Below, one piece after another: positions 21,761 to 31,436 of a stretch of 64,000 nt of DNA (the stretch's first letter is position 1; each line of letters opens with the position of its first letter). The position numbers were made by a program, and so were the translations under genes. The notes under the pieces were generated by a model. That model was not told the origin of the DNA. It did not search any database and was given only the letters and a program-made list of their open reading frames with translations. Location: NCBI RefSeq assembly GCF_000235485.1, contig NZ_JH378887.1:386635-450634 (forward strand). Reading direction: 5' to 3'. Source of the stretch: Streptococcus sp. oral taxon 058 str. F0407 (GTDB lineage Bacteria; Bacillota; Bacilli; Lactobacillales; Streptococcaceae).

Positions 21761-21789
21761 TATTTTAGTATATAATTAAAGGAGATAAT

Positions 21790-24582
21790 ATGAAACTCAA
21801 AGATACCCTTAATCTTGGAAAAACAGACTTTCCTATGCGTGCTGGACTTCCTAATAAAGAACCAATCTGGCAAAAAGAATGGGAAGAAGCAAAACTTTAC
21901 CAACGTCGTCAAGAATTAAATGAAGGAAAACCGCATTTCACCTTGCATGATGGTCCTCCCTATGCAAATGGAAATATCCACGTTGGACACGCTATGAACA
22001 AGATTTCTAAAGATATTATTGTTCGTTCTAAGTCTATGTCAGGATTTTACGCGCCTTATATTCCAGGTTGGGATACACATGGTCTGCCAATCGAGCAAGT
22101 TTTGGCGAAACAAGGTGTCAAACGCAAAGAAATGGACTTGGTTGAGTACTTGAAACTTTGCCGTGACTATGCTCTTTCTCAAGTTGATAAACAACGGGAA
22201 GACTTCAAGCGTTTGGGGGTTTCTGGTGACTGGGAAAATCCTTATGTGACCTTGACTCCAGACTATGAGGCAGCTCAAATCCGCGTCTTTGGTGAAATGG
22301 CTAAGAAAGGCTACATCTACCGTGGCGCTAAGCCAGTTTACTGGTCATGGTCATCTGAATCAGCCTTGGCTGAAGCTGAAATTGAATACCATGATTTGGT
22401 TTCAACTTCTCTTTACTATGCTAACCGCGTCAAAGACGGAAAAGGTGTGCTTGATACAGATACTTATATCGTTGTCTGGACAACAACTCCATTTACCATC
22501 ACAGCTTCTCGCGGTTTGACAGTTGGAGCAGATATTGATTATGTATTGGTAAAACCAGCTGATGAATCTCGTAAGTTTGTAGTTGCTGCAGAGTTGTTGA
22601 CTAGTTTGTCTGAGAAATTTGGCTGGGCTGATGTTCAAGTCTTGGCGACTTACCGTGGTCAAGAATTGAACCACATTGTGACAGTCCACCCATGGGATAC
22701 GGCTGTAGATGAGTTGGTAATCCTTGGTGACCACGTTACGACTGACTCTGGTACTGGTATTGTCCATACAGCCCCTGGTTTTGGTGAGGACGACTACAAT
22801 GTCGGTGTTGCCAATGGTCTTGAAGTTGCTGTAACAGTTAACGAACGCGGTATCATGATGGAAAATGCTGGTCCTGACTTTGCAGGTCAGTTCTATGACA
22901 AGGTTGTACCAACTGTTATCGAAAAACTTGGTGATTTGCTCCTTGCTCAAGAAGAAATCTCTCACTCATACCCATTTGACTGGCGTACTAAGAAACCAAT
23001 CATCTGGCGTGCAGTGCCACAATGGTTTGCTTCTGTATCAAAATTCCGTCAAGAAATCTTGGATGAAATTGAAAAAGTGAAGTTCCATTCAGAATGGGGT
23101 AAAGTGCGCCTTTACAACATGATTCGTGACCGTGGTGACTGGGTCATCTCTCGTCAACGTGCTTGGGGAGTTCCCCTTCCTATCTTCTACGCAGAAGACG
23201 GAACACCAATCATGACAACTGAAACCATCGAACATGTGGCTCAACTCTTTGAAGAGCATGGCTCTATTATCTGGTGGGAACGTGATGCTAAAGACCTCTT
23301 GCCAGAAGGATTTACCCATCCAGGTTCACCAAATGGCGAGTTCAAGAAAGAAACGGATATCATGGACGTTTGGTTTGACTCAGGTTCATCATGGAATGGA
23401 GTGGTGGTTAACCGTCCAGAGCTTAAATACCCAGCAGACCTCTATCTGGAAGGTTCTGACCAATACCGTGGTTGGTTCAACTCATCTCTTATCACATCTG
23501 TTGCCAACCATGGCGTGGCTCCTTACAAACAAATCTTGTCACAAGGTTTTGCTTTGGACGGCAAAGGTGAAAAGATGTCTAAATCTCTTGGAAATACAAT
23601 TGCGCCAAGCGATGTTGAAAAACAATTTGGTGCGGAAATCTTGCGTCTTTGGGTAACAAGTGTGGACTCAAGCAATGACGTGCGCATCTCTATGGATATC
23701 TTGAGCCAAGTCTCTGAAACTTACCGTAAGATTCGTAACACCCTTCGTTTCTTGATTGCCAATACCTCTGACTTTAACCCAGCTGAGGATGCTGTAGCTT
23801 ACGAAGAACTTCGTTCCGTTGATAAGTATATGACCATCCGCTTTAACCAACTTGTCAAGATCATTCGCGACGCTTATGCTAACTTTGAATTCTTGACAAT
23901 TTACAAGGCCTTGGTGAACTTTATCAATGTTGATTTGTCAGCCTTCTACCTTGATTTTGCCAAAGATGTTGTCTACATTGAAGGTGCAAAATCACTCGAA
24001 CGCCGTCAAATGCAGACGGTCTTCTATGACATTCTTGTGAAAATCACGAAACTCTTGACACCAATCCTTCCTCACACTGCGGAAGAAATCTGGTCCTATC
24101 TTGAGTTTGAAGCAGAAGACTTTGTTCAATTGTCAGAATTACCAGAAGCTCAAACCTTTGCTAACCAAGAAGAAATCTTGGATACATGGTCAGCTTTCAT
24201 GGACTTCCGTGGACAAGCTCAAAAAGCCCTGGAAGAAGCTCGTAATGCAAAAGTAATCGGTAAATCACTTGAAGCACACTTGACAGTTTATCCAAATGAA
24301 GTGGTGAAAACTCTTCTTGGAGCAGTGGACAGCAATGTAGCTCAACTTTTGATCGTGTCTGAATTGACCATAGCAGAAGGACCAGCTCCAGAGGGTGCAG
24401 TTGCCTTTGAGGATGTAGCCTTTACAGTTGAACGTGCAGCAGGTGAAGTATGTGACCGTTGCCGTCGTATCGATCCAACAACGGCAGAACGTAGCTACCA
24501 CGCAGTCATCTGTGACCACTGTGCAAGCATCGTAGAAGAAAACTTTGCGGATGCAGTCGCAGAAGGATTTGAAGCGAAATAA
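21790..24582 (+). CDS. ileS: Isoleucyl-tRNA synthetase
   Basis: A 930-residue class I synthetase that charges tRNA-Ile and edits misactivated valine. The HIGH motif is GNIHVGHA (~60-67), KMSKS is at ~597-601 and the CP1 editing domain lies between ([11 protein letters not shown], ~235). The anticodon-binding domain follows and the C-terminus holds a four-cysteine zinc site (CDRCRRID ... CDHC). Length is normal for the bacterial non-mupirocin-resistant type. Monocistronic, controlled by the T-box. Confidence 0.97.
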   Translation: MKLKDTLNLGKTDFPMRAGLPNKEPIWQKEWEEAKLYQRRQELNEGKPHFTLHDGPPYANGNIHVGHAMNKISKDIIVRSKSMSGFYAPYIPGWDTHGLPIEQVLAKQGVKRKEMDLVEYLKLCRDYALSQVDKQREDFKRLGVSGDWENPYVTLTPDYEAAQIRVFGEMAKKGYIYRGAKPVYWSWSSESALAEAEIEYHDLVSTSLYYANRVKDGKGVLDTDTYIVVWTTTPFTITASRGLTVGADIDYVLVKPADESRKFVVAAELLTSLSEKFGWADVQVLATYRGQELNHIVTVHPWDTAVDELVILGDHVTTDSGTGIVHTAPGFGEDDYNVGVANGLEVAVTVNERGIMMENAGPDFAGQFYDKVVPTVIEKLGDLLLAQEEISHSYPFDWRTKKPIIWRAVPQWFASVSKFRQEILDEIEKVKFHSEWGKVRLYNMIRDRGDWVISRQRAWGVPLPIFYAEDGTPIMTTETIEHVAQLFEEHGSIIWWERDAKDLLPEGFTHPGSPNGEFKKETDIMDVWFDSGSSWNGVVVNRPELKYPADLYLEGSDQYRGWFNSSLITSVANHGVAPYKQILSQGFALDGKGEKMSKSLGNTIAPSDVEKQFGAEILRLWVTSVDSSNDVRISMDILSQVSETYRKIRNTLRFLIANTSDFNPAEDAVAYEELRSVDKYMTIRFNQLVKIIRDAYANFEFLTIYKALVNFINVDLSAFYLDFAKDVVYIEGAKSLERRQMQTVFYDILVKITKLLTPILPHTAEEIWSYLEFEAEDFVQLSELPEAQTFANQEEILDTWSAFMDFRGQAQKALEEARNAKVIGKSLEAHLTVYPNEVVKTLLGAVDSNVAQLLIVSELTIAEGPAPEGAVAFEDVAFTVERAAGEVCDRCRRIDPTTAERSYHAVICDHCASIVEENFADAVAEGFEAK

Positions 24583-24909
24583 TCAGAAAGAGACTGAGAA
24601 AAGTCGCTAAAATCATAAAAACGCATAATATCAAGAGTTCAAGTACTTTGATATTATGCGTTTTATCATGGGAAAATTTACTAGTCCATTTCTTCAAATG
24701 AAGTTTTTCCTAACCTGTCCGTGTAGATAATTAAAATAAATAACTATTCAGTTTTTTCATAATTTTAGATTTCTAATAATTATCAAGAGACTATAGAACT
24801 TAAAACTATTTTTTGAAAATCAATATTTATTATAAAATTTTATAAGACTGTTTAATTTTTAGAGAAATTATGATAGAATAATACCTATAAAAATTTTAAG
24901 GAGATTATT
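24583..24909. other. Gene-free stretch after ileS
   Basis: 327 AT-rich bases. They hold the 47-base palindrome described separately and, near the end, a TGA-TAGAAT extended -10 box (about 24870-24879) for the small membrane protein gene. No coding potential seen in between. Confidence 0.6.
24618..24664. repeat. Near-perfect 17-bp-arm palindrome, copy 1
   Basis: AAAACGCATAATATCAA (24618-24634) and TTGATATTATGCGTTTT (24648-24664) are exact reverse complements around a 13-base loop. It ends in TTTT on both strands, so it can terminate ileS transcription. Related copies are at 37723 and 39675. Confidence 0.85.
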
Positions 24910-25290
24910 ATGAAAACAAATACACTTGCTCGTGTCAATGCTATTTTTGGCCTTATTTCAGGAATTGTATTGCTTTTAGCGCCAGCTATCATGTTTATGA
25001 TGGCTGTTGGAGCTGCTGCGGCAACTGAAAACGCAGATGTAACAGTTGGGACATTGACAGGGCTCTCAATTATTTTGTCATTGGTTAAAATTGCTGTTTT
25101 AGTACTGGGAATTGTGGCTATTGTTTATTATAAAGATGATGAACGTGTTACGAATGCACCTTCTGTTTTGCTCATTGTAGGTGGTGCGGTCGGCTTGATT
25201 CCATTTTTGGGATGGGTAGGTGGAATTCTAACCATTATTGGTGGTTCACTTTACTTTGGAACATTGAAAAAATTTGTAATTGAAGAGTAG
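24910..25290 (+). CDS. Small four-span membrane protein (DUF4064-like)
   Basis: A 126-residue hydrophobic protein. Four spans can be seen: AIFGLISGIVLLLAPAIMFMM, GLSIILSLVKIAVLVLGIVAIVYY, APSVLLIVGGAVGLIPFLGW and a short WVGGILTIIGGSLYFG. The pattern resembles DUF4064-like proteins of Firmicutes, whose function is unknown. AAGGAG stands 7 bases before the ATG. Monocistronic, with its own promoter and a terminator at 25356. Confidence 0.7.
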   Translation: MKTNTLARVNAIFGLISGIVLLLAPAIMFMMAVGAAAATENADVTVGTLTGLSIILSLVKIAVLVLGIVAIVYYKDDERVTNAPSVLLIVGGAVGLIPFLGWVGGILTIIGGSLYFGTLKKFVIEE

Positions 25291-25355
25291 TAGTTTTCCA
25301 ATTATTTGGGTGGGAATATTTCATCCTCCATCGAGAACAATTATGATAGTGTGAT

Positions 25356-25387
25356 AAAGAGAAGACTGAAAAGCTCTTCTCTTTTTC
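25356..25387 (+). terminator. Terminator before gpmA
   Basis: AAAGAGAAGA (25356-25365) pairs with TCTTCTCTTT (25375-25384), followed by TTC. Confidence 0.85.
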
Positions 25388-25478
25388 GTTGATTTTCACT
25401 AGCTTTTTTGTGAAAAATTGTGTAAAATGGAATAGATAAATGAGGGCAACCTCGAAAAATTAAAGGAGAATCCATCTA

Positions 25479-26171
25479 ATGGTAAAATTGGTTTTTGCTC
25501 GCCACGGTGAGTCTGAATGGAACAAAGCTAACCTTTTCACTGGTTGGGCTGATGTTGATTTGTCTGAAAAAGGAACACAACAAGCGATTGACGCTGGTAA
25601 ATTGATCAAAGAAGCTGGTATCGAATTTGACCAAGCTTACACTTCAGTATTGAAACGTGCGATCAAAACAACAAACTTGGCTCTTGAAGCTGCTGACCAA
25701 TTGTGGGTTCCAGTTGAAAAATCATGGCGCTTGAACGAACGTCACTACGGTGGTTTGACTGGTAAAAACAAAGCTGAAGCTGCTGAACAATTTGGTGATG
25801 AGCAAGTTCACATCTGGCGTCGTTCATACGATGTATTGCCTCCAAACATGGATCGTGACGATGAGCACTCAGCTCACACTGACCGTCGTTACGCTTCACT
25901 TGACGACTCAGTCATTCCAGATGCTGAAAACTTGAAAGTGACTTTGGAACGTGCCCTTCCATTCTGGGAAGACAAAATCGCTCCAGCACTTAAAGATGGT
26001 AAAAACGTATTCGTAGGAGCTCACGGTAACTCAATCCGTGCCCTTGTAAAACACATCAAACGCTTGTCAGATGACGAAATCATGGACGTGGAAATCCCTA
26101 ACTTCCCACCATTGGTATTCGAATTCGACGAAAAATTGAACGTGGTTTCTGAATACTACCTTGGAAAATAA
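25479..26171 (+). CDS. gpmA: 2,3-bisphosphoglycerate-dependent phosphoglycerate mutase
   Basis: A 230-residue glycolytic enzyme interconverting 3- and 2-phosphoglycerate. The catalytic motif [10 protein letters not shown] (His ~10) is at the N-terminus, [14 protein letters not shown] (~85-98) and RRSYDVLPP (~110-118) shape the active site, and the second histidine is in [12 protein letters not shown] (~180). Codon use is strongly biased, with few rare codons, as expected for a highly expressed gene. Monocistronic with its own terminator. Confidence 0.97.
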   Translation: MVKLVFARHGESEWNKANLFTGWADVDLSEKGTQQAIDAGKLIKEAGIEFDQAYTSVLKRAIKTTNLALEAADQLWVPVEKSWRLNERHYGGLTGKNKAEAAEQFGDEQVHIWRRSYDVLPPNMDRDDEHSAHTDRRYASLDDSVIPDAENLKVTLERALPFWEDKIAPALKDGKNVFVGAHGNSIRALVKHIKRLSDDEIMDVEIPNFPPLVFEFDEKLNVVSEYYLGK

Positions 26172-26183
26172 TCTATAAACAGA

Positions 26184-26208
26184 AAGCTTAGGATTCCTAG
26201 GCTTTTTT
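26184..26208 (+). terminator. Terminator after gpmA
   Basis: AAGC.TAGG pairs with CCTA.GCTT around ATT, then a T run and GTTTTTG. Confidence 0.85.
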
Positions 26209-26293
26209 GTTTTTGCTTCTAGTTTCCAACTAGTTGAAAAAGCGTTATAATGATAGTAAAGAGTGACTTAATTGTAAGAAAGAGAGAAAGACG

Positions 26294-26995
26294 ATGGCTT
26301 ACATTGAAATGAAACACAGCTACAAGCGTTACCGAGTTGGGGATACGGATATTGTGGCTAATCGTGATGTGAATTTTGAGATTGAAAAGGGGGAGCTGGT
26401 TATTATCCTTGGTGCTTCTGGTGCTGGAAAGTCAACCGTTCTCAATCTGCTAGGAGGTATGGATACCAATGATGAGGGGGAGATTTGGATCGATGGTGCC
26501 AATATCGCCGACTACACTTCGCATCAACGAACAAACTATCGTCGAGATGATGTGGGCTTTGTTTTTCAGTTTTACAATCTAGTCTCCAATCTGACAGCCA
26601 GGGAAAACGTGGAATTGGCCTCAGAAATTGTAGCGGATGCCTTGGATCCAGAGCAGGTGCTCAAAGATGTGGGACTAGATCATCGTCTTAATAATTTTCC
26701 AGCCCAGCTTTCTGGTGGGGAGCAACAACGAGTTTCCATCGCACGCGCAGTAGCCAAAAATCCTAAAATCCTTCTCTGTGATGAGCCGACAGGTGCCTTG
26801 GATTACCAGACGGGGAAGCAAGTCCTAAAGATTCTCCAGGACATGTCTCGTCAAAAAGGAGCAACGGTGATTATCGTGACCCACAATAGCGCTCTAGCTC
26901 CTATCGCAGATCGGGTGATTCACATGCGTGATGCTACGGTTAAGAGCGTAACAATCAATGAGCATCCACAGGATATCGAAACATTGGAGTACTAG
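26294..26995 (+). CDS. ABC exporter ATP-binding protein (MacB/LolD type)
   Basis: A 233-residue ATPase. Walker A is GASGAGKST (~42-50), the signature is LSGGEQQR (~143-150), Walker B reads [13 protein letters not shown] (~162-174), and the switch His is in IIVTHN. The family drives FtsX/MacB-like permeases in lipoprotein, peptide or drug handling. A TATAAT box at 26246-26251 gives it a promoter. The permease gene starts one base after its stop, so the two form an operon. Substrate unknown. Confidence 0.9.
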   Translation: MAYIEMKHSYKRYRVGDTDIVANRDVNFEIEKGELVIILGASGAGKSTVLNLLGGMDTNDEGEIWIDGANIADYTSHQRTNYRRDDVGFVFQFYNLVSNLTARENVELASEIVADALDPEQVLKDVGLDHRLNNFPAQLSGGEQQRVSIARAVAKNPKILLCDEPTGALDYQTGKQVLKILQDMSRQKGATVIIVTHNSALAPIADRVIHMRDATVKSVTINEHPQDIETLEY

Positions 26996-26996
26996 C

Positions 26997-29699
26997 ATGA
27001 AAAAAACATACCGAAAAGACTTGCTCCAGTCGGTGATTGCCTCCAAGGGACGCTTTGTTTCTATCTTGACCTTGATGATGCTGGGTTCCCTGGCCCTAGT
27101 AGGTCTTAAAGTAGCCAGTCCAAATATGGAACGTACGGCAGGGGATTATCTCCGTAAAGCCAATACCCTGGATCTGGCAGTGATAGCTGATTATGGCTTG
27201 GACAAAGAAGACCAAGACGAACTAAAAACCCTTCAAGGAGCAAGTGTTGAGTTTGGTTATATGGCAGACCTAACCGTTGAAAATAGTGAAGAAGCGGTTC
27301 GACTTTATTCCAAGCCAGAGGGCATTTCAACCTTCCAAGTGACAGAAGGGCGACTTCCAGAGGCTGACGGGGAAATTGCCTTGGCAGATTTCTGGAAAGG
27401 CCGCTATCAGATTGGACAGACTATCACCTTTAGCAAGAAAGAAGAAGGGAATACTGTCATAAAATCCCAATCTTTCACCATTACTGGATTTGTTCAGTCG
27501 GGTGAGATGCTTTCTCAAAAAGACTTGGGAGGGGCTAGTAGTGGAAATGGAAGTCTGGCTGGTTATGGGGTGATATTAGCCAGTCAGTTTGATACAGAAG
27601 TGTACAGTATTGCACGTGTGCGCTATGATGATTTAAAAAATCTGGATGCTTTTTCATCAGACTATAGGACCAAACGAGCTCAACATCAGGAAGACTTGCA
27701 AGGCTTGCTGGCTGATAATGGTCAAAAACGATTGGCCAGCATCAAAACACATGGTCAAAAGAACTTGGAAGATGGAAAAGAACAGCTCCAAACAGCTGAA
27801 AGCAACCTTCAAAAAGGCAAGAGTCAGTTAGAGCAGGCTGAAAGTCGCTTGAAAACTCAAGAAGAACAAGTGACCGTTTTGCCTGAGCCTCAAAAGAGTC
27901 AAGCCAAGGAGCAATTGACAAAAGCTAAGGAAGAATTGGCTACAGAAAAAGAAAAACTGGCTCAGACAGAGAGTGATCTAACTAAGGAAAAAGAGAAGCT
28001 TGAACAGCGTCAGAAAGAGTTTGATGAACTGGCAGAGCCGAAATACCATGTATACAACCGCCAAACTATGCCAGGTGGTCAAGGCTATCTCATGTACAGT
28101 AACGCTTCAGCAAGCATTCGTTCCGTCGGGAATATCTTCCCCGTGGTGCTATATATGGTCGCTGCGATGGTGACCTTTACAACTATGACTCGCTTTGTGG
28201 ATGAAGAACGTACCAATGCTGGTATTTTCAAGGCTCTAGGTTACCGGAATCAAGATATAATTGCCAAGTTTGTTCTCTATGGTTTTCTTGCAGGAACTGT
28301 AGGAACCATTTTAGGAACGCTTCTAGGACATTATCTCCTTGCAGGTGTGATTTCGGATGTTATAACAGCTGGACTGGTCGTTGGTAAAAGCAAGGAGTAT
28401 TTTTACTGGTCTTATAGCTTCCTTGCCCTAGCCTTGAGTTGGTTATCCAGTGTCTTGCCGGCTTATCTGGTGGCGCGGAGGGAATTACACGATGAAGCGG
28501 CCCAACTTTTGCTTCCCAAACCTCCCGTTGAAGGATCAAAGATTTTGCTGGAACGTTTGAGCTTTATATGGAGTCGTTTGAGCTTCACTCATAAGGTTAC
28601 AGCGCGAAATATTTTCCGTTATAAGCAACGAATGTTGATGACCATTTTTGGAGTTGCGGGTTCGGTTGCTCTCCTATTTGCAGGTCTTGGCATTCAGTCT
28701 TCTGTGGGAGGAGTTGTCGAACGTCAATTTGAACAAATCCAGCAATATCAGATGATAGTGGCAGAAAAGAGCAGTGTGAGTGAGAAAGAAAAAGCAGATC
28801 TAGAAAGTGCCTTGCAAGCTGAGCCTATCCATGCTTCCCAAAAGATTTACTCTAAATCCATTGAAAAAGATTTCAAAGGAAAAGCAGGACTTCAGACTAT
28901 CACCATAATGGTTACTAGTGGAGAAGACTTCAAGCCCTTTATCGCATTAGAGGAAAATGGCCAAGAGGTGCAGATCACAGATGGAGCGGTCGTGAGTCAA
29001 AAACTAGCTCAATTAGCAGATGTTAGGGTTGGAGACAAGCTAGAGCTTGATGGGAAAGAAATCAAGGTCGCGGCGATTTCTGAAAACTATGTCGGACACT
29101 TTGTTTATCTCAACCGAGCGACATACGAACAAGTCTACGGTACCAGTCCACAAGACAATACCTACCTAGTAAAATTAAAAGATCCAACACCTTCCAATAC
29201 GGAGAAAGAAGCTGCTATCTTTATGGAAAAAGCAGCTGTTTCTGGGGTCGTCCAAAATGCGACGGCCATCCATCTCTTTGAATCCGTGGCTAGTTCGCTC
29301 AATAAAACCATGGCCATCCTTGTCCTTGTTTCCGTTTTACTAGCCATTGTCATTCTTTACAATCTCACCAATATCAATGTGGCAGAACGTATCCGCGAAC
29401 TTTCCACTATCAAGGTTCTCGGTTTCCACAATAAAGAAGTGACCCTCTACATCTACCGAGAGACCATAGTGCTATCCCTTGTGGGGATTGTTCTCGGTTT
29501 GATAGCAGGCTACTATTTACATCAATTTTTGATACAAATGATTTCACCTGCCACCATACTTTTTTATCCACGAGTCAGCTGGGAAGTCTCTGCTCTTCCA
29601 ATCGTCGCAGTGACTGTAATCTTAGCCTTACTGGGCCTCTTTGTCAATCACCACTTAAGAAAAGTGGATATGCTCGAAGCCCTGAAATCAGTAGAGTAA
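26997..29699 (+). CDS. FtsX-like ABC exporter permease
   Basis: A 900-residue permease with two FtsX domains. After the first span (FVSILTLMMLGSLALVGLKV, ~20-40) comes a large extracellular region that includes a Gln/Glu/Lys-rich coiled coil (~250-350: EDGKEQLQTAESNLQKGK and similar heptads). Three spans follow (~380-490), then a second extracellular MacB-like region and three final spans (~770-890). The coiled coil resembles those of exporters working outside the membrane by mechanotransmission. Start ATG at 26997 is supported by one-base spacing from the ATPase stop; an in-frame start at 26958 would lie inside that gene. Substrate unknown. Confidence 0.88.
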   Translation: MKKTYRKDLLQSVIASKGRFVSILTLMMLGSLALVGLKVASPNMERTAGDYLRKANTLDLAVIADYGLDKEDQDELKTLQGASVEFGYMADLTVENSEEAVRLYSKPEGISTFQVTEGRLPEADGEIALADFWKGRYQIGQTITFSKKEEGNTVIKSQSFTITGFVQSGEMLSQKDLGGASSGNGSLAGYGVILASQFDTEVYSIARVRYDDLKNLDAFSSDYRTKRAQHQEDLQGLLADNGQKRLASIKTHGQKNLEDGKEQLQTAESNLQKGKSQLEQAESRLKTQEEQVTVLPEPQKSQAKEQLTKAKEELATEKEKLAQTESDLTKEKEKLEQRQKEFDELAEPKYHVYNRQTMPGGQGYLMYSNASASIRSVGNIFPVVLYMVAAMVTFTTMTRFVDEERTNAGIFKALGYRNQDIIAKFVLYGFLAGTVGTILGTLLGHYLLAGVISDVITAGLVVGKSKEYFYWSYSFLALALSWLSSVLPAYLVARRELHDEAAQLLLPKPPVEGSKILLERLSFIWSRLSFTHKVTARNIFRYKQRMLMTIFGVAGSVALLFAGLGIQSSVGGVVERQFEQIQQYQMIVAEKSSVSEKEKADLESALQAEPIHASQKIYSKSIEKDFKGKAGLQTITIMVTSGEDFKPFIALEENGQEVQITDGAVVSQKLAQLADVRVGDKLELDGKEIKVAAISENYVGHFVYLNRATYEQVYGTSPQDNTYLVKLKDPTPSNTEKEAAIFMEKAAVSGVVQNATAIHLFESVASSLNKTMAILVLVSVLLAIVILYNLTNINVAERIRELSTIKVLGFHNKEVTLYIYRETIVLSLVGIVLGLIAGYYLHQFLIQMISPATILFYPRVSWEVSALPIVAVTVILALLGLFVNHHLRKVDMLEALKSVE

Positions 29700-29724
29700 T
29701 TCACGGTTTTAAACAGTAAATCAG

Positions 29725-29843
29725 TTGACAAAGTCCCTGCTTCTTGGTAGAATAAGAACTGTCGTAAAGACAAATAACTTCTTCTTGGTTGCAGGCATGC
29801 CAACCTGTCACTCGGATGAAGCCAAATAAAAAGGAGAAACATC
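29725..29843 (+). promoter_or_regulatory. rpsO promoter and structured leader
   Basis: Consensus TTGACA (29725-29730), 17 bases, TAGAAT (29748-29753). The ~80-base leader contains GGTTG (29787-29791) pairing with CAACC (29801-29805). Ribosomal protein S15 represses its own synthesis through leader structures in many bacteria; whether this one does is not shown. Confidence 0.7.
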
Positions 29844-30113
29844 ATGGCAATCTCAAAAGAGAAAAAAAATGAAATCATCGCACAATATGCACGTCACGAA
29901 GGTGATACAGGTTCAGTAGAGGTTCAAGTTGCTGTCCTTACTTGGGAAATCAACCACCTTAACGAACACATCAAACAACACAAAAAAGACCACGCTACAT
30001 ACCGTGGATTGATGAAGAAAATCGGTCGCCGTCGTAACTTGCTTGCATACTTGCGTAAAAACGACGTTAACCGTTACCGTGAGTTAATCAACTCTCTTGG
30101 ACTTCGTCGTTAA
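29844..30113 (+). CDS. rpsO: 30S ribosomal protein S15
   Basis: An 89-residue primary 16S rRNA-binding protein of the platform. The conserved [11 protein letters not shown], LTEHxKxHxKDHxxRRGL-like ([20 protein letters not shown]) and RRRNLLAYL segments are intact. Strong consensus promoter and AAGGAG site fit high expression. A run of repeats and hairpins follows it. Confidence 0.98.
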   Translation: MAISKEKKNEIIAQYARHEGDTGSVEVQVAVLTWEINHLNEHIKQHKKDHATYRGLMKKIGRRRNLLAYLRKNDVNRYRELINSLGLRR

Positions 30114-30139
30114 TCTGCTTTATTTTCCACTTACATTGC

Positions 30140-30241
30140 GTTGTCACCTTACCTCGATATACTCAAGTATTATCTTCGGTTACGGTTCCTAGCACTATAA
30201 GGTAAAATAAACTAGAATGATCTCCCTTCGGGGAGATTTTT
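30140..30241 (+). repeat. BOX-like repeat plus hairpin, copy 1
   Basis: Begins GTTGTCACCTTACCTCGATA, contains CAAGTATTATCTTCGGTTAC and TTCCTAGCACTATAAGGT, and ends with the hairpin ATCTCCC-TTC-GGGGAGAT and T run (30220-30241). The CACCTTACC...AAGTATTATCT...TTCCTAG skeleton parallels the BOX element at 4822. Copies 2 and 3 are at 30376 and 33744. The first ~15 bases before it (TTTATTTTCC...) mirror the AAAATAAA at its far end. Confidence 0.85.
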
Positions 30242-30251
30242 CTGTTTTTAC

Positions 30252-30280
30252 CAAGTGCTTAGGTTGTGTTCAATTGAGCA
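30252..30280 (+). repeat. CAAGTGCTTAG repeat, copy 1 of 3
   Basis: CAAGTGCTTAGGTTGTGTTC followed by AATTGAGCA. Copy 2 is at 30489-30512 (24 bases identical), copy 3 at 30603-30631 (differs at three bases). Confidence 0.8.
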
Positions 30281-30325
30281 GTTCTTGATAGTGAAGCTAC
30301 TCTATTGGGTAGCTTTTTTTGTATA

Positions 30326-30374
30326 GATTTTAGCCCGAGCTCAAATTAGCTCTCTGACTTCAGAGGGCTTTTTA
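30326..30374 (+). repeat. Left 47-49 bp direct repeat with terminator
   Basis: Starts GATTTTAGCCCGAGCTCAAA and contains the stem AGC.CTCTGA / TCAGAG.GCT (30348-30369) followed by TTTTT. The right copy at 34007-34055 differs at only two positions. Together they bracket the T7SS module about 3.7 kb apart. Confidence 0.85.
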
Positions 30375-30375
30375 T

Positions 30376-30480
30376 GTTGTCACCGTACCTCGATATACTC
30401 AAGTATTATTTTCGGTTACGGTTCCTAGCACTATAAAGGTAAAATAAACCAGAATGATCTCCCTTTGGGGAGATTTTTTT
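30376..30480 (+). repeat. BOX-like repeat plus hairpin, copy 2
   Basis: Opens GTTGTCACCGTACCTCGATA and ends in ATCTCCC-TTT-GGGGAGAT (30457-30474) and T7. Nearly identical to copy 3 on the other side of the module, including the preceding TTCAGAG.GCTTTTTAT. Confidence 0.85.
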
Positions 30481-30729
30481 GTTTTTATCAAGTGCTTAGG
30501 TTGTGTTCAATTAACAAGATACAAAGGCAGTCAAAAGCACAAAGCAAAAATAGGAAAAGTGACGAAGAAACTTCAGTTTCTAGGAGATTTTATCTTTTTT
30601 GCCAAGTGCTTAGACCGTGTTCAATTGAGCATATCTTAATAATGAAGCTACTCCAATTGGGTAGTTTTTTCATCGTAAGATTATTCTATTATCAAAATAT
30701 AGTATAAATTAGGGTTTGTATTCAAAACA

Positions 30730-30738
30730 TGGTATAAT
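30730..30738 (+). promoter_or_regulatory. Promoter of the T7SS effector module
   Basis: TGG-TATAAT at 30730-30738, 64 bases before the first gene, with AAAAAGGAT as ribosome site further down. Confidence 0.65.
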
Positions 30739-30801
30739 AGGCCTATATAGCTAAATGAAGTAAACCTATCACAAGGGATTAAGAAAAAGGATAGAACAGT
30801 C

Positions 30802-31080
30802 ATGTCAACAGTAAAAAGTGATCTAAATATTGCTCAAACGTATGCGAGTCAGCTGAAAAATGCTTGTCAATCTTTAACAACTATCGCTGTGGCTAGTCAA
30901 GATGACCTAACGACTCTTCAAGGAAATAACAAAGCCCATCAATGTCTGACAAAGGCTCAAAATCTCGCTAGTCAGATTTCAGCTGCTGTCACCCTGACTT
31001 CAGAACGACTGCACTCTGTAGCGAGTGATTTTGAGGCGCTAGATGAAGCAGCTGCCAATGGTTTTAGGAGTCATACATGA
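30802..31080 (+). CDS. T7SS effector-associated small helical protein (Lap1-like, TIGR04197/DUF3130)
   Basis: A 92-residue all-helical protein of the TIGR04197 kind, distantly WXG100-like: long polar helices with alternating Leu/Ala and no cysteine. Such proteins bind the N-terminal LXG domain of the adjacent toxin and are required for its export (called Lap1 in Streptococcus intermedius work). It is the first gene of a four-gene run and its stop overlaps the next start by 4 bases. No signal peptide. The partner role is assigned from family and context. Confidence 0.8.
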   Translation: MSTVKSDLNIAQTYASQLKNACQSLTTIAVASQDDLTTLQGNNKAHQCLTKAQNLASQISAAVTLTSERLHSVASDFEALDEAAANGFRSHT

Positions 31081-31436
31081 GCAAGTTAGATGAGTTGAAG
31101 AAAAGAGAACGAGACCTCTTGTACCAGCTAGAAGACAATGGAAAAGAGAAGTACCGCACCAAAGAACTGATAGAAACCTTTGAAGGGTATGATAGAGCTA
31201 GTCACCGTTATCAAAATGATTTGTGGGAGGCGGCCTATCAGAGCCGATATGCAGGACAGTTGGAAGAAACGCTCCTGCAGAGAAACCAACTCAAAAACCA
31301 AATCCTTGAGGACCTCAGCTACCACATGGATGATTTGAAAAAAGAAAAGTTCCGGTTAGAGGGAGACTTGGATGCGGTTTACTATGAAAGACGAAAAGAA
31401 CTAGAAAGAGAGGAGGAGAAACGACATGGGCATTGA
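31077..31436 (+). CDS. T7SS effector-associated coiled-coil protein (Lap2-like, DUF3958)
   Basis: A 119-residue strongly charged helical protein (LDELKKRERDLLYQLED, ending in KELEREEEKRHGH), predicted as a helical hairpin. It matches the DUF3958 family, the second LXG-associated targeting factor (Lap2). It overlaps the preceding gene by 4 bases and the toxin gene by 11, indicating coupled translation and fixed stoichiometry. Its very high Lys/Glu content and absence of hydrophobic spans argue against a membrane role. Confidence 0.8.
   Translation: MSKLDELKKRERDLLYQLEDNGKEKYRTKELIETFEGYDRASHRYQNDLWEAAYQSRYAGQLEETLLQRNQLKNQILEDLSYHMDDLKKEKFRLEGDLDAVYYERRKELEREEEKRHGH

Larger units (their letters stand above)
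30114..30801. other. Repeat-filled gene-free region between rpsO and the T7SS module
   Basis: 688 bases without a convincing gene. It holds two BOX-like repeats, three CAAGTGCTTAG repeats, five terminator-like hairpins (around 30220, 30295, 30348, 30457 and 30646) and the module promoter at 30730-30738 (TGG-TATAAT). The modular order repeats itself and reappears right of the immunity gene. It looks like the leftovers of earlier gene cassettes (inference). Confidence 0.7.

Noticed and set aside
30114-30720. Regularly recurring repeats looked like a possible CRISPR array
   Set aside because: Repeats are of different kinds and lengths with uneven spacing, contain terminators, and there are no cas genes.
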